Assembly (NCBI GenBank): GCA_033725935.1
Contig: MU867120.1
Coordinates: 62,001 to 126,000 of the forward strand
Origin: Cladorrhinum sp. PSN259
Taxonomy: Eukaryota; Ascomycota; Sordariomycetes; Sordariales; Podosporaceae
Length of the DNA: 64,000 nucleotides
Direction of reading: 5' to 3'
Shown: positions 1 through 12,366 of the stretch, in pieces
How positions within the stretch are numbered: position 1 is the stretch's first letter
Layout: each line of letters starts with the position of its first letter
Notes under the pieces: generated by a model
Told to the model about the DNA's origin: nothing
The model's input: only the letters and a program-made list of their open reading frames with translations
The model's database searches: none
Program-made: the position numbers and the translations under genes

Positions 1-402
1 CCCCCCCTGCACACTGTTTGTTTTTCTCGGCAATGATCACCAAAAAAGGCCTACCGACAGCCCCCATCCATCCATGTGCCCATCCCTGGTACAGCGGCAG
101 ATGATATCGATGATAGTGCGGGAGCGTTGGTGGAAGAGGTGGTGGAGGTGATCATCTCGTGTCAGGCTTTTCTTTCTTTCCTTCACAATCCATTTTTTTC
201 TCTTCCTTTTCTGATATACTGCCTCCCCGCTATCCAGAGTATCATTCTCATGACTGTGGCATATTCCATATCCACACCGTCGTGATGGTCGTTTGGTTGT
301 TCCTCGGTGCTTGGCGCATAGATATCCACCCTTCATTCCATCCCAATTCCGAATAATTAAAAAAAATTGTGATTTGACAGAAAATCTCAACAGGTCGTAC
401 AG

Positions 403-410
403 TGACGTCA
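403..410. promoter_or_regulatory. CRE/ATF-type site TGACGTCA (1 of 3)
   Basis: A perfect 8-bp TGACGTCA palindrome, followed by T. This is the consensus for fungal ATF/CREB-type bZIP factors (Atf1/AtfA family). Two more perfect copies lie within 1.6 kb. Function is inferred from sequence only. Confidence 0.4.
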
Positions 411-1036
411 TCCATCCTGTCAACAAAGCCCAAGCTCTGTCAAAAATGCGTGGAGAGGGTGGAGTTAGTGTTGGCTCAGTTGCAATTACCCGAACAAGGG
501 CGTCCAGACATAGTTGCTAGGAACACCCCCATTTCGCTGTGCTTTTTCCGAGGGTAGACCTGCCCGTGCGCGCGGAAAAGACAGAACACACCGCATATCC
601 ACCACCCATGGGAATTCACCAACAATCCGATTTCTGTGTGAAAAAGAGGGGGTGCACAAAGTGGTATCAGTCGAGAATGACGTAGCCTCATGCAGGAGAA
701 GGTGAGAATGGGCCTTAGCTTAATGCGACACCCATCTCTTTTCGGTCCTCATCAGATGATGGTGTGCTTCATGACACCTCAGCCGAATTTACCCAATGCG
801 GAAAATTGTCAAAGTACATTTTTTATTCCCTGTGAAATGCAGCCATCGGCTTTGAGCAATGCGGTTGGACGGTGCCACGTAATCGAAATAGTAAATTCCG
901 AAAAAAAAAAAAAAAAAAGGACTAGGTTGTTGTATATTGGGGGAATAAGCGTGCAAATGTCGTGGAGTCGTGGATAGCAGTCCTAACATTGGATTCCGCT
1001 GTGGTGAGAAAGGGGGGTGTGACCCAATGAAACCTC

Positions 1037-1044
1037 TGACGTCA
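1037..1044. promoter_or_regulatory. CRE/ATF-type site TGACGTCA (2 of 3)
   Basis: Second perfect TGACGTCA palindrome, again followed by T. See the finding on the clustered copies. Confidence 0.4.
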
Positions 1045-1989
1045 TCTTAGCTGGGAGAGGCTGGGAATAGCTTCAGCGTCGCGCGGGCCCCAAAGGAGGA
1101 TGGGTGGATGCATCCGGAGCATATGTTCCACACCGTAGCATGGTGCTAACCGTTAGCGTAAGCCTTGGCTTTTGGGTTGAGGAGAGTGGTAAAACGTCGG
1201 AATGGGAGTAAAAGGGAAATAAGAAAAAACAAACAAAGAGAGAATAGATATCGATATGCGACCGTTGGAACGATTAATTAGGGGTCTTGCTACCCTGATC
1301 CCACCGCGGACCCTTTCCACGATGCTGATTCTTTCCCATTCAGGTCGTGTAGCAGCAGCAATGCTAAAATTGTGACCCTCACAGCATCCCCTTGCAGATC
1401 AATCAACAAGAGTTATTATCTCTTCTCCTGATCGCTTTTGATGTGGTTTTCCCTCCTGACAAAAATTTCATCAGCCTTATGCGTGGAGGGTATTGGATGC
1501 AGGCTGTACGGCTAGATCTAGTGTACATAGTATACAGCGATTGTTTAATTGGAGCTGCAAGTTGCACCGCGTAAGCGATTATGAAGAATCTCGCGTCTGC
1601 TTCGGCTGGGTGGACGCAAATGTCGGAAACGGCTTCCAGAATACCAAGACCTTGGGACCATCCCCAAAAGAAGTCGAGATCGGCGTCATCGCGCTTCCAT
1701 CCCGAACACGGGAAGTGCTTGCGAGCTTCCACTAAAACGGTTCGCGCAGTGGGCCGACGTCGGTGCAAATGTTTTTTTAGTTTTCATAATGAGAATAAAA
1801 AACGCCAGGATGACAGTTGTAAGCTCCCGCTTGTCGAGTTTCATCGGCGATGCGTTCGGTTTCATTGCACGGCTTTTCCTAGCCACTCGGAAAGCGGACC
1901 GCGGTCATTTGATGGTGCAATTGAGGAGTGGATGGATCGATTCGAACTCAATTGAATGGAGGGGAAGAAAGCGCTGTGGAAACATGACA

Positions 1990-1997
1990 TGACGTCA
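1990..1997. promoter_or_regulatory. CRE/ATF-type site TGACGTCA (3 of 3)
   Basis: Third perfect TGACGTCA palindrome, followed by T, so all three share the 9-mer TGACGTCAT. It lies about 2.25 kb upstream of the CP2-like start codon. Confidence 0.4.
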
Positions 1998-4050
1998 TAT
2001 TTATGTGACCCGTGCGTTAGCGCGTTGCGAGTGGATGCAGATCCCTGCGATGCTTTCGTTTCTCCCACCGGCACGGTGGAGCCACCTTCCTCGAGAGACA
2101 TAGACACACACACATACTCCGAGGACCCCAAGACCCCGAACTCGGGAACATCCATTCATGTCCTGAAAGAAGGGTTCATCCGAGGGTTGGGATGTGAGGG
2201 GCTCTGCGAGATAATTTTGACCAGAAAAATAAACATGAAAAAATTCACACAAAAACTGAGACAACGATTGGCATTCATCCTTTCTATTGTTAAGAACCAC
2301 CCAAAAAGTTATACGACTGGGTTCCTGGTTGTCCCTGTCATGCTCACTTCATCGCCCAGGGATTAAGACGGAACACCATGCCACAAACGAGCCCTCTGCC
2401 GTGTGGTGGGGGAATGCTTCTCTCTGATTTTCTCGGGTCGTTGGATACCTATCGGCCGTGGCAAACAATGTCCTGCTGAAAGGCTCTTGGATTGTTCATG
2501 GCTGACCAACGCCCAGCCGGCATATGACCTGATGGATGTTGTCCACATAAGGCTACCAGCGGATGAAAAATACTAACACGGCTTTCGGCATGCCATGAGG
2601 CGAATTGGTCGTGTACACTTCAGCCACACTCACGTTTATTATCACTTATTTTATTGCATCGCATCGACGATGCCCAAGCGGCCCATTCGGATCCGGAATC
2701 AACGGCCAGTGACATGTCTCGATTGAGGTGGTGTTCCGAAACAGAGAGGGAGAGAGAGAGAGCCGGTCAAGGGAGAGCCTGGGACGTGACAGAGAGGTAG
2801 TGTAGAAAGGAATCTCCATCGTCGCTTTTTTCGTTACCAATTTTGCTCCTCTTTGGCAAATTGCACGGCGCAGCGGAATTTGGGGGGTTCCTGAAAAGAC
2901 TTCCCCGCGCGCGCGCCACACTTCCACTTCTCTCAAAGTGGAACACGCCCTGGGGTGGCATCATCCTGGATGGAAGGGAATGCCGATATCCAGCTAGGTC
3001 CTTATAATCTTAGATTTATTCCTCACCTGCAGCTATTTCCTGCCTCAAATACCACTCTATCTGCCAGCACACACCCTTAACTGCATAAGTTTTGCAGCTT
3101 CAGATTATGGCTATTCTACCCATGCTGTTGACAGCTGCCTATTGTGCATTCAATTGTTTTGTTCGCTGCAATGCTGCCATTTCTGCAACCGCGCCGTGCG
3201 TTTTAGATGACACCGCAGGATAAAGACGTTTTCCTCTGGTGCCCTAACGGGGCGGTATCGCTGGCGGCCGGGGGAAAGCGACAGGGACAAGGGTCTAAGA
3301 AAAAACCCCGCAAAGACGACGGGAGAGCCCCAGGCACGCTCGATGGAACGCTCAGCATGCGATTTGCAAACACCCATCTGATGTGTGATGTGCCGAGTCT
3401 GCTAGGTGTTGTGTGTCGGGGGACCGTGGTGCGTGGTCTCCCAAGCCCAAGGATTGGGAGGGCTTCACCTCACCCAATATACCCAACCTAGTATTCTTGT
3501 TCGCTCCTTCTTTCCCTCTTGGACGACTTAACTTGTGACCACTTCACCGCCTGATAAAGTCACCGTCGGTCATACCTTCCCCTACTATCATTGGGGTGAA
3601 GAATTTCCCGCATCTGAACCCACCTATCCTCACCCCCATCCACTCGGGCCGTTCTGGTGTCTTCCCACCTCCACTTTCAACCCTTGCAAAAGAGAAGGTA
3701 CCTCGACTTTGCGAGCTTGGACCCCACTCCCTTCTTCCTTACACCAGCGCCAGAACAGCCACACCCCCGAATCCGTCGATACTCCCCCTTCAAGTTAGCA
3801 ACCTCCCACACACCACTCCCGTCTTCTCGAGTAGGGATCCCCGGAGAGACTGTTCCCTTTTTGAAGGTGTCTGCCGCCCATAATTTCTGGAGCCTCTGAT
3901 CTCGACTTTTTCTGTTCTCGAAATAACTTAACAGTATCCCTACTTCGTACACGAGCACGTCTGGGTTTCTTTTCCTTTACCTGACCATTATCGATCCATC
4001 TTTCACTCAACTCACTGCACCAAGCGCGTGCACTAGTGGTTGAGCGCCGG

Positions 4051-4056
4051 TATATA
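4051..4056 (+). promoter_or_regulatory. TATA-like element of the CP2-like gene
   Basis: TATATA in a GC-rich context, 188 bp before the start codon at 4244. It would place transcription start near 4080 and give a leader of about 160 nt. Assigned by position and sequence only. Confidence 0.35.
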
Positions 4057-4165
4057 CAAGGCCGACCGCACCGTCTTTGTCCCAAGAACTAGCTCCTGGC
4101 GCTCTGCCACTTTCTCTCGTTTTCGATACCTACTACTCCTTCGACCCGACTACAACAACCATCCC

Positions 4166-4198
4166 ATGAGATCTGGTTTCGGTTTGGAGGAATCATAA
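4166..4198 (+). promoter_or_regulatory. Short uORF in the CP2-like leader
   Basis: An ATG followed by nine sense codons and a TAA stop (10-residue peptide), ending 45 nt before the main start codon. If transcription starts near 4080 it lies in the mRNA and could restrain translation of the regulator. Translation is not shown by the sequence. Confidence 0.4.
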
Positions 4199-4243
4199 GA
4201 CACAACCAACGGTCGCTACCACTGCTATAATCCCGTCGCAAAC

Positions 4244-6908
4244 ATGTTCAGTTCAAGGTAAGGAGTTTGCGCGCAAAGGAACTCACTCCGGTCCTTCCCG
4301 GCTCTCAATCACACACCTATTCTGACACATAATCTTCTCACAGAACGAGCTCCCGGAAGCCCGGGGAGGATCTTCTGCAAACATTCAGACAACAATTTCC
4401 TGAGGTCTCCGCAGTAGGCTCAACAACTGCCGCTCAAGCACCAACCATCCCAGCTCCGGGTGGTCACATCCCCGCCGTAACATCTCAAGAAAGGTACGTG
4501 GAATAAATTTTGGGTTACCGGGCATTTGGGTCGCGCCGTTTTTCCACGCCAGTACCCGTTGCCGATCACCTCACCCAAACAAATGGCGCTTGGCGCCGAC
4601 TGGTAAAAGCCAGATCTTGGACTAACATAAATCGCACTCTAGGTCACAAACTCTAGCTCATGAGGCCTTCCGAGACCAGGATCCCACTCCCCGCGCCGCC
4701 GCGGCGAACGAACCATGGAGGTTCACCCCTTCGCTCCTCGATCCGGGCTCCTTTTCATTCACAAACTTTGGAAACCCCGGCGGTTACTACACTCCTACCC
4801 CCGGTGGAACTAACACGTTGTATCACCCTCGGGCCGGTGACCTTCACACACCGACGCTTGGCCTAGGTTTGGGGCTTAACACACCTTTGTCTATGCCGAC
4901 GTCGCAAGGCGCTATTCACCCCGGGACCAGCTCCCTTGATGGCATGAACAACTATCAGGACAGCTACCACCAGCAATTCCAGCAACCGTTCCATGGATTC
5001 ATCCAACATCCACCCCCACCTCAGCCATCATTTGCGCCGTCAACATTTCTCCACCAGGATACTGGTTACGAGACCATGGATCAGGATGGCTCTCCTATCG
5101 ACTCGGACCCAGCTGAGGAGCGCATGGGATCCATTGACGGTAACTTCCAGGTTCAGTCTCCCATGGCCGCTTTCCAATCCAGGCAATACGGAGTTCAAAT
5201 GTCTGCGCCCCTTCCCCCGCATGCAGAGAAGTTCCGCTTCCATACCGCGCTCAATGCCCCGACCGCAATGATCAGACATCACGACGAAATCCCTGTGACT
5301 TATCTCAACAAGGGACAAGCCTATAACTTGTCGATTATTGATACTCAATCCACAATGCCATACCAACCAGGCACACGATACAGGACCTTTGTGCGAGTCT
5401 CATTCGAGGACGAACAACAGAGACAAAAACCTGGAGTGTGCTGGAGCTTGTGGAAGGAAGGCCGCGGCACTAACGAGGCTCATCAGCGCGGAGGCAAGCT
5501 CCAAGCTGTTGAGTTTGTTGAGTCTGGGCAGCCATCTGATGATGATAAGAAACCTCGCGTCGAGCTTGAGAGCTCTTCATTCGATGGGTTCTCCGTTATC
5601 TGGACCCCCGGTGTCGGTGGTGCTGTCGAGTGCAACATTGCTGTGCGCTTCAACTTTTTGTCGACTGACTTTAGCCACTCCAAGGGTGTTAAAGGTATTC
5701 CAGTGAGACTCTGCGCCAAGACTCACCCATTCAACGGAGATGGCCCCCTCTCGCCGATCTCGAACCCTGACGCAGAAATCTGCTACTGCAAAGTCAAGTT
5801 GTTCAGAGATCACGGAGCGGAGCGCAAACTGTCAAATGATGTCGCGCATGTGAGAAAGACTATTGATAAGCTCAAGCAACAAATCTCACAAGCGGAGAGC
5901 GGAATTAAGGACTTTGGCAAGAGGAAGAGGCCGAGCGCGGCGCAGTCAAAGAGCTCTTCTGCTCTTCAGCGACCCGGCAAGGTGCAGAAACACAAGAGAA
6001 CTTGGTCGATGAGCTCGGCTAGCTCTGCTGGTGGCGGAAGGGAAGGGCCAAAGGTTCCCCTCGAGGAGGACTTGCATTTCAAGCTTCAGACTCTGCAGGA
6101 CATGTTCACCAGCACCCGGCCTATCAGCGTCCTTTACTTGAGAGGTGATGAGATCGATGACCCAGATCTTCATCCTGTTTCACTTCCAGGGGAGTCGCAT
6201 ATGATTCACGACGTTTCCGGTTCCAAGCTCGACCTGAAGGAGGGTATTCAGGCATGGAGGAGCGAGAGAGGAAGCGTTTCAGTTGCAGATTCGAGTCTGG
6301 TATCACCAAGCCCGAGTTCGCTGTCACTGGCTTCACAAGCTTCTGTTAAGCCTCAGCTTACTAGCTGGGGCGGTGACTTTGGTCATCTATCTGACGGTTC
6401 CGGGTCTGGAAACCAGGCAACTAAAATCAGAAAGGTCTCGGAGAGCGGACACTTGACTGGATGGATCGAGGCTCTGGGCGTCGATTCGAGTTATAGACCC
6501 CCTCCCGAGAGGTTGGGACCTAAACCCGTTGCCTGCTTTTACGTTGCCAGGGTGTCGCCGAATGGGCAGGAACTTTACAGGGCGGTTTATGTGATGCAGC
6601 GGAACGTTCCAGAGTTTGTGGGCCGGATTGCAGGCAAGTACGGATTTGATGCCAGCAGGGTGTCAAGGATTGTGAGGAGCGTCAGGGATGGAGTTGAGGT
6701 TGAGCTCGACGATGACGTGATCAGGGAGTTGAGGGAAGGACAGGACATGATGATGGAGGTTGTGGAAGTTGGTGGCGGCCGGCCAGCAACTGCAATGAAA
6801 AGGGAGAGGGAGTGGGAGATGGCTGTTGATGGTGATGCGGATGGAGAGGCAGATGATGATGGTGCCTCGCCTGGTGTCTCAAGATATGAGATCAAGTTGA
6901 GGTGGTGA
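4244..6908 (+). CDS. Grainyhead/CP2-family transcription factor
   Basis: Three exons give an 809-residue protein: 4244-4257, 4344-4493 and 4643-6908. The introns are 86 and 149 nt, with CTAAC before the second acceptor. The first coding exon is only 14 nt. The CP2/grainyhead DNA-binding region spans about residues 250-480 and carries the family blocks TYLNKGQAY, GTRYRTFVRVSFEDEQQRQ, CWxLWKEGRGTNEAHQRGGK and QAVEFV. A basic Ser-rich linker follows. The last ~130 residues (from about 680) resemble the ubiquitin-like dimerisation domain (YRAVYVMQRNVPEF). The N-terminal quarter is Pro/Gly/Gln-rich and probably disordered. Fungal members such as Neurospora CSP-2 act in conidial separation and cell-wall remodelling; orthology is inferred. 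It sits alone downstream of a long regulatory region with a uORF. Confidence 0.9.
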
Positions 6909-9900
6909 ACGTCAAGATTGCACTACTGGTATCGAACACGCAAGGAAATTTTGGCTCTATTCAATTGGGCTGGCGGCGGGTTAGATGAAATTTCAGGAAC
7001 ACGGGTGAAATGGGTAAAAAACTGCGTATCATGAATCTTTGGGATTTTATGCGCTGGAGGCGTTGAGTTTGGCTGTTGGGATTCTTTGGGGTCTAATTTT
7101 TCTTATTCTTTTCTAAGCTCAGAGATACCAAACGTCTGTTTTTCCCTTGACGGGGAAAGGGTTAACGGACTGCAAAGCTTTCTTCTTTTATTTTTCTGTG
7201 TTTATACTCTTCTTTTCTGAACTCAGCTCTTCGTGGCCGGGCTTTTTGTCAGACAATTCTTATTTCTTTTGTCGATAACTTTATATCTTTTACATGATCT
7301 GTCACGTTGTATGGGATTCGTTTCTTGGGGTGTGGTGAATATTTTTTTGGATACTAAGATTTATATTGTTTTGGTTACAATATTTTGGACTTCTTGGGTA
7401 CCTTTTTGGGTATATATGTTGTATCTGGTTCACGAGGAGAGGAGCATGGCGACATGACGGGCTCGACTGCCACTCAAATATACTATTGATGCCTTAATTC
7501 TTTTCCAAAATTTTGCTCTCTGCATTTATTTGTTATCTACTGGGACTGTATATACACGTCGCATGTACTAACGTGACCACCAAGGTTCCTGCATATAGTA
7601 CCTCCCGCATGCCCTACTTTGTAGTCAAGTGGTTGGTGGAGGTGAGCCTTTTGTCATTTCTCTCTCTCACAAGTTCCTTTTTTTAATCCTTTTATTTCGG
7701 CGTCACTTATTTCTCGATTCTTCTCATTTTTTCACCGCTGTCGATGTTAATGCTAATGTGAAATCACCTCAGGTCTGCATAGATAGCTGATGAATAATTT
7801 CAATAGGTTGAGTAGGGCTGCAGTATTAGGCGGCTCCTTGATACATCAGCAATAACACGATATAGATAAGCGGCTCCGGGAACCAATCGACTTTCAGGAG
7901 ACGACTTCAAGGTGAGTGAGCGAGTTCACGACGAGGGTTTTGGGGGGGTCTGTTCGCAACCTTTCACCGAGCCAGCTAGGCCGAGTCAGGGGTAAGCATA
8001 TCCGAGCAGCCGCTGAGTACCTTTTTATTCAGTGCCGCTCGATCGAATCCTCCTTCTAACCATTGTTAGTGCAAAAGGACAGAGTAGCACAACTCGTCCA
8101 TAAAATCAGTGGCAGTTCCGTCTTTTTCTCCCCTGGACAACCTATGGGAAACAAGCATCCGAGCAAGCCGCGCTCGATCAAAATCGTTTCTCTTTACTAG
8201 GGCGAATGGGGAAATGCCAATTTTTTATTTTATTTTTTTTAAAATGGATGGGATTATATCGTTGCATTCCACAACATACCGCATCAAAAAAGAATCCCGG
8301 TAGGAACTTCGGAACTAAACCTAACGTACTGTGGGAAATTACCACTACGACTTTGTTTCACGAATTATTACCGCGAGATTACATACATTTAGTACCGCGA
8401 AACTGCCAACACTGGTACGGATTACGGAAGGAACGGGAAAAATGGGTAGGGGTAGGGATAGGGAGGGAGGAACTGCTCCGGCCTGAGGCTTTCAATAGAT
8501 CGAGATCAAAGAGAGGGGAAAGGGGGGTGGGGGGTGTCTGGATAGAGGCGAAAGTCTACGGTGAAGGGAAAGGGTTGGAGGCTGGGTGTGGACTAGATGG
8601 AGCCGTGGCCTGATAGTTCCAGCCGCTCTTCAACCTTTTCGTCCTGTGGTCGATACCATCGCCACGTATGGCGGGATTATTGAGGGGGATGGGGGACTAC
8701 TCAGGGGGTAAGTGACACTGACACTCTCGGGAGGCACGCAATCCGGGCGGGAATGGTGGGTATGATGCCACGCCTGTTATAAGGCTATAGGGATGATATG
8801 AGAGCTGGTTGGTCGAACCCGTGATGGAAGCCGTTAGTGAGGACGGGGGAGTGAACAGGGTCAGGTGAGGGAGATGGGAATGAGTGGATGAGGATGGTTG
8901 GTCGGCCGCACTGGCGTAGTGGGTTGAGGGAGGGGATGATATGCGGCTCTCCTTTTGCTCATATTGGGGTAATGGAAAAGGGGGTGTGTGCGAGGTGGCG
9001 TGATTTGTTTGGGGGTTACACTAATTCTGCTTCTAGACAACGACGACGTTCATCGGTGTCTGGCTATTCACTTGTCTCTTCTTGTCATGCAATTTGCCGT
9101 CAACTTCCAACAGTTCAGTCTATACTGATCACTATGGAGCGATATCTACGAAACTCGGTGAACATGTAGTAGCAGAACGAGATGCGATTGGCCGAAGGTA
9201 AGTACGTCGTTCTAGAGCAGAAACGGTTGAGGACAAAAATAAACTGATCATCTTTTTTTCTTTTCGACTCTAGGCCTAGACTCCTTTTCCACGGTTTCAT
9301 CAAGAGGCATATTCTTAGAAACCGATATCTTTCTCATCCTAAAGTCAACAAAATACGATCTGAGATATATCCGGGAACTTTTGTTGATCGACAACACAGA
9401 TGGACAGAAAATCTCGAACTGTGGCGGTGCACAGCCCCTGAGAAGACATGTTTTTTCGCCTCCTGAATATCAACGGATGAGGTACCCTGACGCAACCGCC
9501 ACAAACACATTTTCTCGCTCAGGAAAACGCAGGCCGAAACACTGAGCGCAATCTATCCAATACAGTTGCCATTCAAAGTTGAGAGACATTTTGTGTCACC
9601 GACGCCGGACGGGAGCCGGAAGACAACGGGAGTTTCGGATCATGCCGGTCGCCTTTTGACGAACTGGAACAGCCGGACTGTCCACAACCTCCGTATGCGG
9701 TTTTCCGTTTGACTGGCGTGATGCGACGCGTCAAATTCTTATTCTTTGTTCCCTGGGATCGGGTAGCTGCATTTTTGAGTTTGGACTTTGTTGTTGACAA
9801 TTATTCAGGGTCCATACATGCGTGCATACATACATACTGCCACACACACCCAGTGATACTTACTCACGGAGGTACGCAGGCAGGCTTTTACTGCAATGCA

Positions 9901-11483
9901 ATATGCGGAATGCAGCACAGTCACTATCCGTGTGTCTTTTTGTTGGGTTCCCTGCGGCCCGCTTCTTTAACTACAGTACATCAAGCACTACCAACGATCA
10001 AATCAGCACGCAAATAAATATCCGGGAAGATCCTTTTTTTTTTTTTACTCCTCTCACGCCCCCCCTTTTTTTCACTCGCCACAGTTTGCTACGGGCCTAT
10101 CTATCGTGGGGGGATCTGATAGGATCGGAACGGTTGGAAGATAGAGATCCGAAAATTGTCTCAGATTATCTAAACGCCCACGGATGCTACCACCCCAACG
10201 ATTGCCCCGGAGATCGGGACCATTCAACCACTCTGGAGGAATGATTCAAGTGCCGCGTAAGTTTTCTTTTTTTTTCAGCTGGGGTTGTCGTTTGTACTAC
10301 ACACAAAGCCCGTTGAGGCTGTGGCTTTTCTCGGGGACCTTTTGACAAAGAGGAAAGATGTGGCGAGTATACGCAGTCTAGTTTGCATGTGTGGCTTGCA
10401 AAAGGGATAACGAACTTGTGGTTTGATTTCTATTAAGAGGATACTGACAGTAACATAGTGTTGATCTCAGTATGATCCCGTGAAAATCCCGAGATGCTGA
10501 GAAGTGGGATTGTGTGGTTTTCTCGCCACCCCCTCTCCAGCCACAAAGGGTCTGGTTCTCCCTCGACGGATCGCCCTTTCACAACTTTTGGTTCGCCACG
10601 GCGCCTCGGAGAATGAACCACAGCCACAGGACATGATTTGATTTCTCGTCGTTGACGTTTGACATCTTTGACGTTTGACCAATTGAATGTCCGAATTGGA
10701 AAGGGGATTGTCTCGTCAGGAGAGACATCACAACGGGCCGTACAATTTCGTCCCGGGCGGATAGAAGTGGTGGTATCCCGTCATCATGAACACGCCAATT
10801 AAAAGTGAAATTTAATTTCACTTATGGGAGAATTCTAACCAGTCATCTTGCAGCAACCGCTCCGGAGTTTCTATCAGAATCACAATAGTGTTGTAATGCG
10901 AGATACTTGGGTGTGTGTGTGGCGTATCGCCCAGGTGTGAGCCACAACATGCCTTGGGCAAAAGGGGGAGGTGTGCCCCTAATTTGCCCGAGCCACATTT
11001 GAGAGGTATTTTTTCTTTGAATCGATAAATTGATAAATTACTTGATGGGAAAGAAAAGCCACACTGTGGCGAGCCAGCGAACTGAGAGAGAATGTAGGTA
11101 CCGGTACTTGTCCAACCCAAACAAGTAAATCCCCTCGCCGATCACCTGCAGGACGTGGCATTTTGGATGCGGTGGAAAGATCGGCGTGATGGGGGGAAGG
11201 GGTCCGGCAAGGACGGGATGGATGTTTTTTGGGTCAGAAAAAAGAAAGAGCAGAGAGAGGAGCTGGACGCGGTGTGAGGGAAAAGATGGGAAAGTGACCT
11301 TGGTACTTTCCCTCAACAGTGAAAGAAAGAGAAAGGAAAGCCTCGTTAGAGGACTGCCTTACTGAATATGCAATAGACACCTCTCTCTCTCTTCCTCTCT
11401 CTCTTTCTCTCTTGGACTCTGAGACACGAGTCAATATAAGATGATCACTTTACTTTACGGATTATCGACCGCCTGACACATCC

Positions 11484-11546
11484 AAAAAAAAAAAAAAAAA
11501 AAAAGTCCACATGTCAAAACAAACCATCCACCCCCCCCCCCCCCCC
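11484..11546. repeat. Homopolymer tracts A21 and C16
   Basis: A run of 21 A (11484-11504) and a run of 16 C (11531-11546) lie 26 bp apart. Both are prone to sequencing and replication slippage, so exact lengths are uncertain. Confidence 0.8.
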
Positions 11547-11959
11547 TCAAATGGTAAAAATAAACGAAACAATCCCACAATGCCACGTGAAATTCTCATC
11601 CCATCTAGAAGAACCCATAGAAAAAAGTAGTGTAAAATTCTAATCCCGGGGCTGTTTTCCTCAGAGGGTAAGGTGTACGGCGTGAGGAGGGGGGAAGGAG
11701 CCACTATTCAGAGGCCAAGTGGTTGATCGATCGACAAACAAAAAACCAAACGACGTCATTGTTTTTTTTTGTAGGAGAAACCCAACCTCTTTTGCCAAGA
11801 CATTTTGTTTTCACACACTACACCTCCTTTTTTTCACATGCACACTTGGGCTCAAACAATCACGAGCAAGATAATAAAAAAGTAAAAAAGTAAAAAACTA
11901 GATTAATTCCATCTGAAAAACTCCCTTTTTCTTTTACCGGGGTATCATACATAATCCAT

Positions 11960-12320
11960 CATCGTGACAGGCGTTATAAAATTTTTTTTTTTTTAAAAAA
12001 AAACCTGTGTGTTGGCGACAGGCGTGCTGTTGTCAATAATATGCCTGTGGCAGTGAAAAAGACATTGCTTTGGGGGAAAAAATAAAATAAAAAAATAAAC
12101 AGGCGTGAAAAAAGGGGGCAATTTACCCATAATGAAGAACAAACCAGGAGTTGCTTTTAGAGGGGGAAATAGGCCTCTCTGAAGGAAAAAAAAAATATCA
12201 AGGCATCTCAGAAATAAAAGCATTCCTCCTAGAAAACAAACGATGCCTTCCAGAAAACAATCCGTACCTCCCAGAAATAAAAGCATGCCTCCCAGAAAAC
12301 AAACCATTGCCCCTAAATAA
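11960..12320. repeat. Degenerate short tandem repeat
   Basis: Between 12190 and 12310 a unit of about 20-30 bp built on GCCTCCCAGAAAACAA recurs at least five times with substitutions. From 11960 to 12130, CAGGCGT words recur three times. The same AGGCGT word recurs in the 3' coding part of the neighbouring minus-strand gene up to about 12965. This looks like a decayed minisatellite that crosses the stop codon of that gene. Confidence 0.6.
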
Positions 12321-12366
12321 ACATTTCAGGCCCTCCCAAACACCAAACATGCCCATCAAATATAAT

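Larger units (their letters stand above)
1..4050. other. Gene-free upstream region of the CP2-like gene
   Basis: No reading frame here looks like a conserved protein. All frames are short and their predicted peptides are compositionally random. The stretch holds A- and T-tracts (for example an A-run near 901-918), a GA-rich patch near 2748-2762, and three perfect TGACGTCA palindromes listed separately. It probably combines the distal promoter of the regulator that starts at 4244 with the flank of a gene outside the window. Long upstream regions are common for fungal regulators, so this reading is an inference from position only. Confidence 0.5.
6909..12366. other. 5.4-kb gene-free interval between convergent genes
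   Basis: The genes on both sides end towards this interval, so it need not contain a promoter. I see no frame with a recognisable domain. The first ~600 bases are T-rich and probably hold the 3' UTR of the CP2-like gene. Further on there are a GA-rich patch near 8440-8600, an A21 run (11484-11504), a C16 run (11531-11546) and the degenerate repeat described separately. An open frame at 10073-10244 on the plus strand has protein-like composition but no supported start or splice partner. Confidence 0.5.

Noticed and set aside
10257..10279. GTAAGT...TTTCAG pair as an intron
   Set aside because: Only 23 nt apart, too short for splicing.
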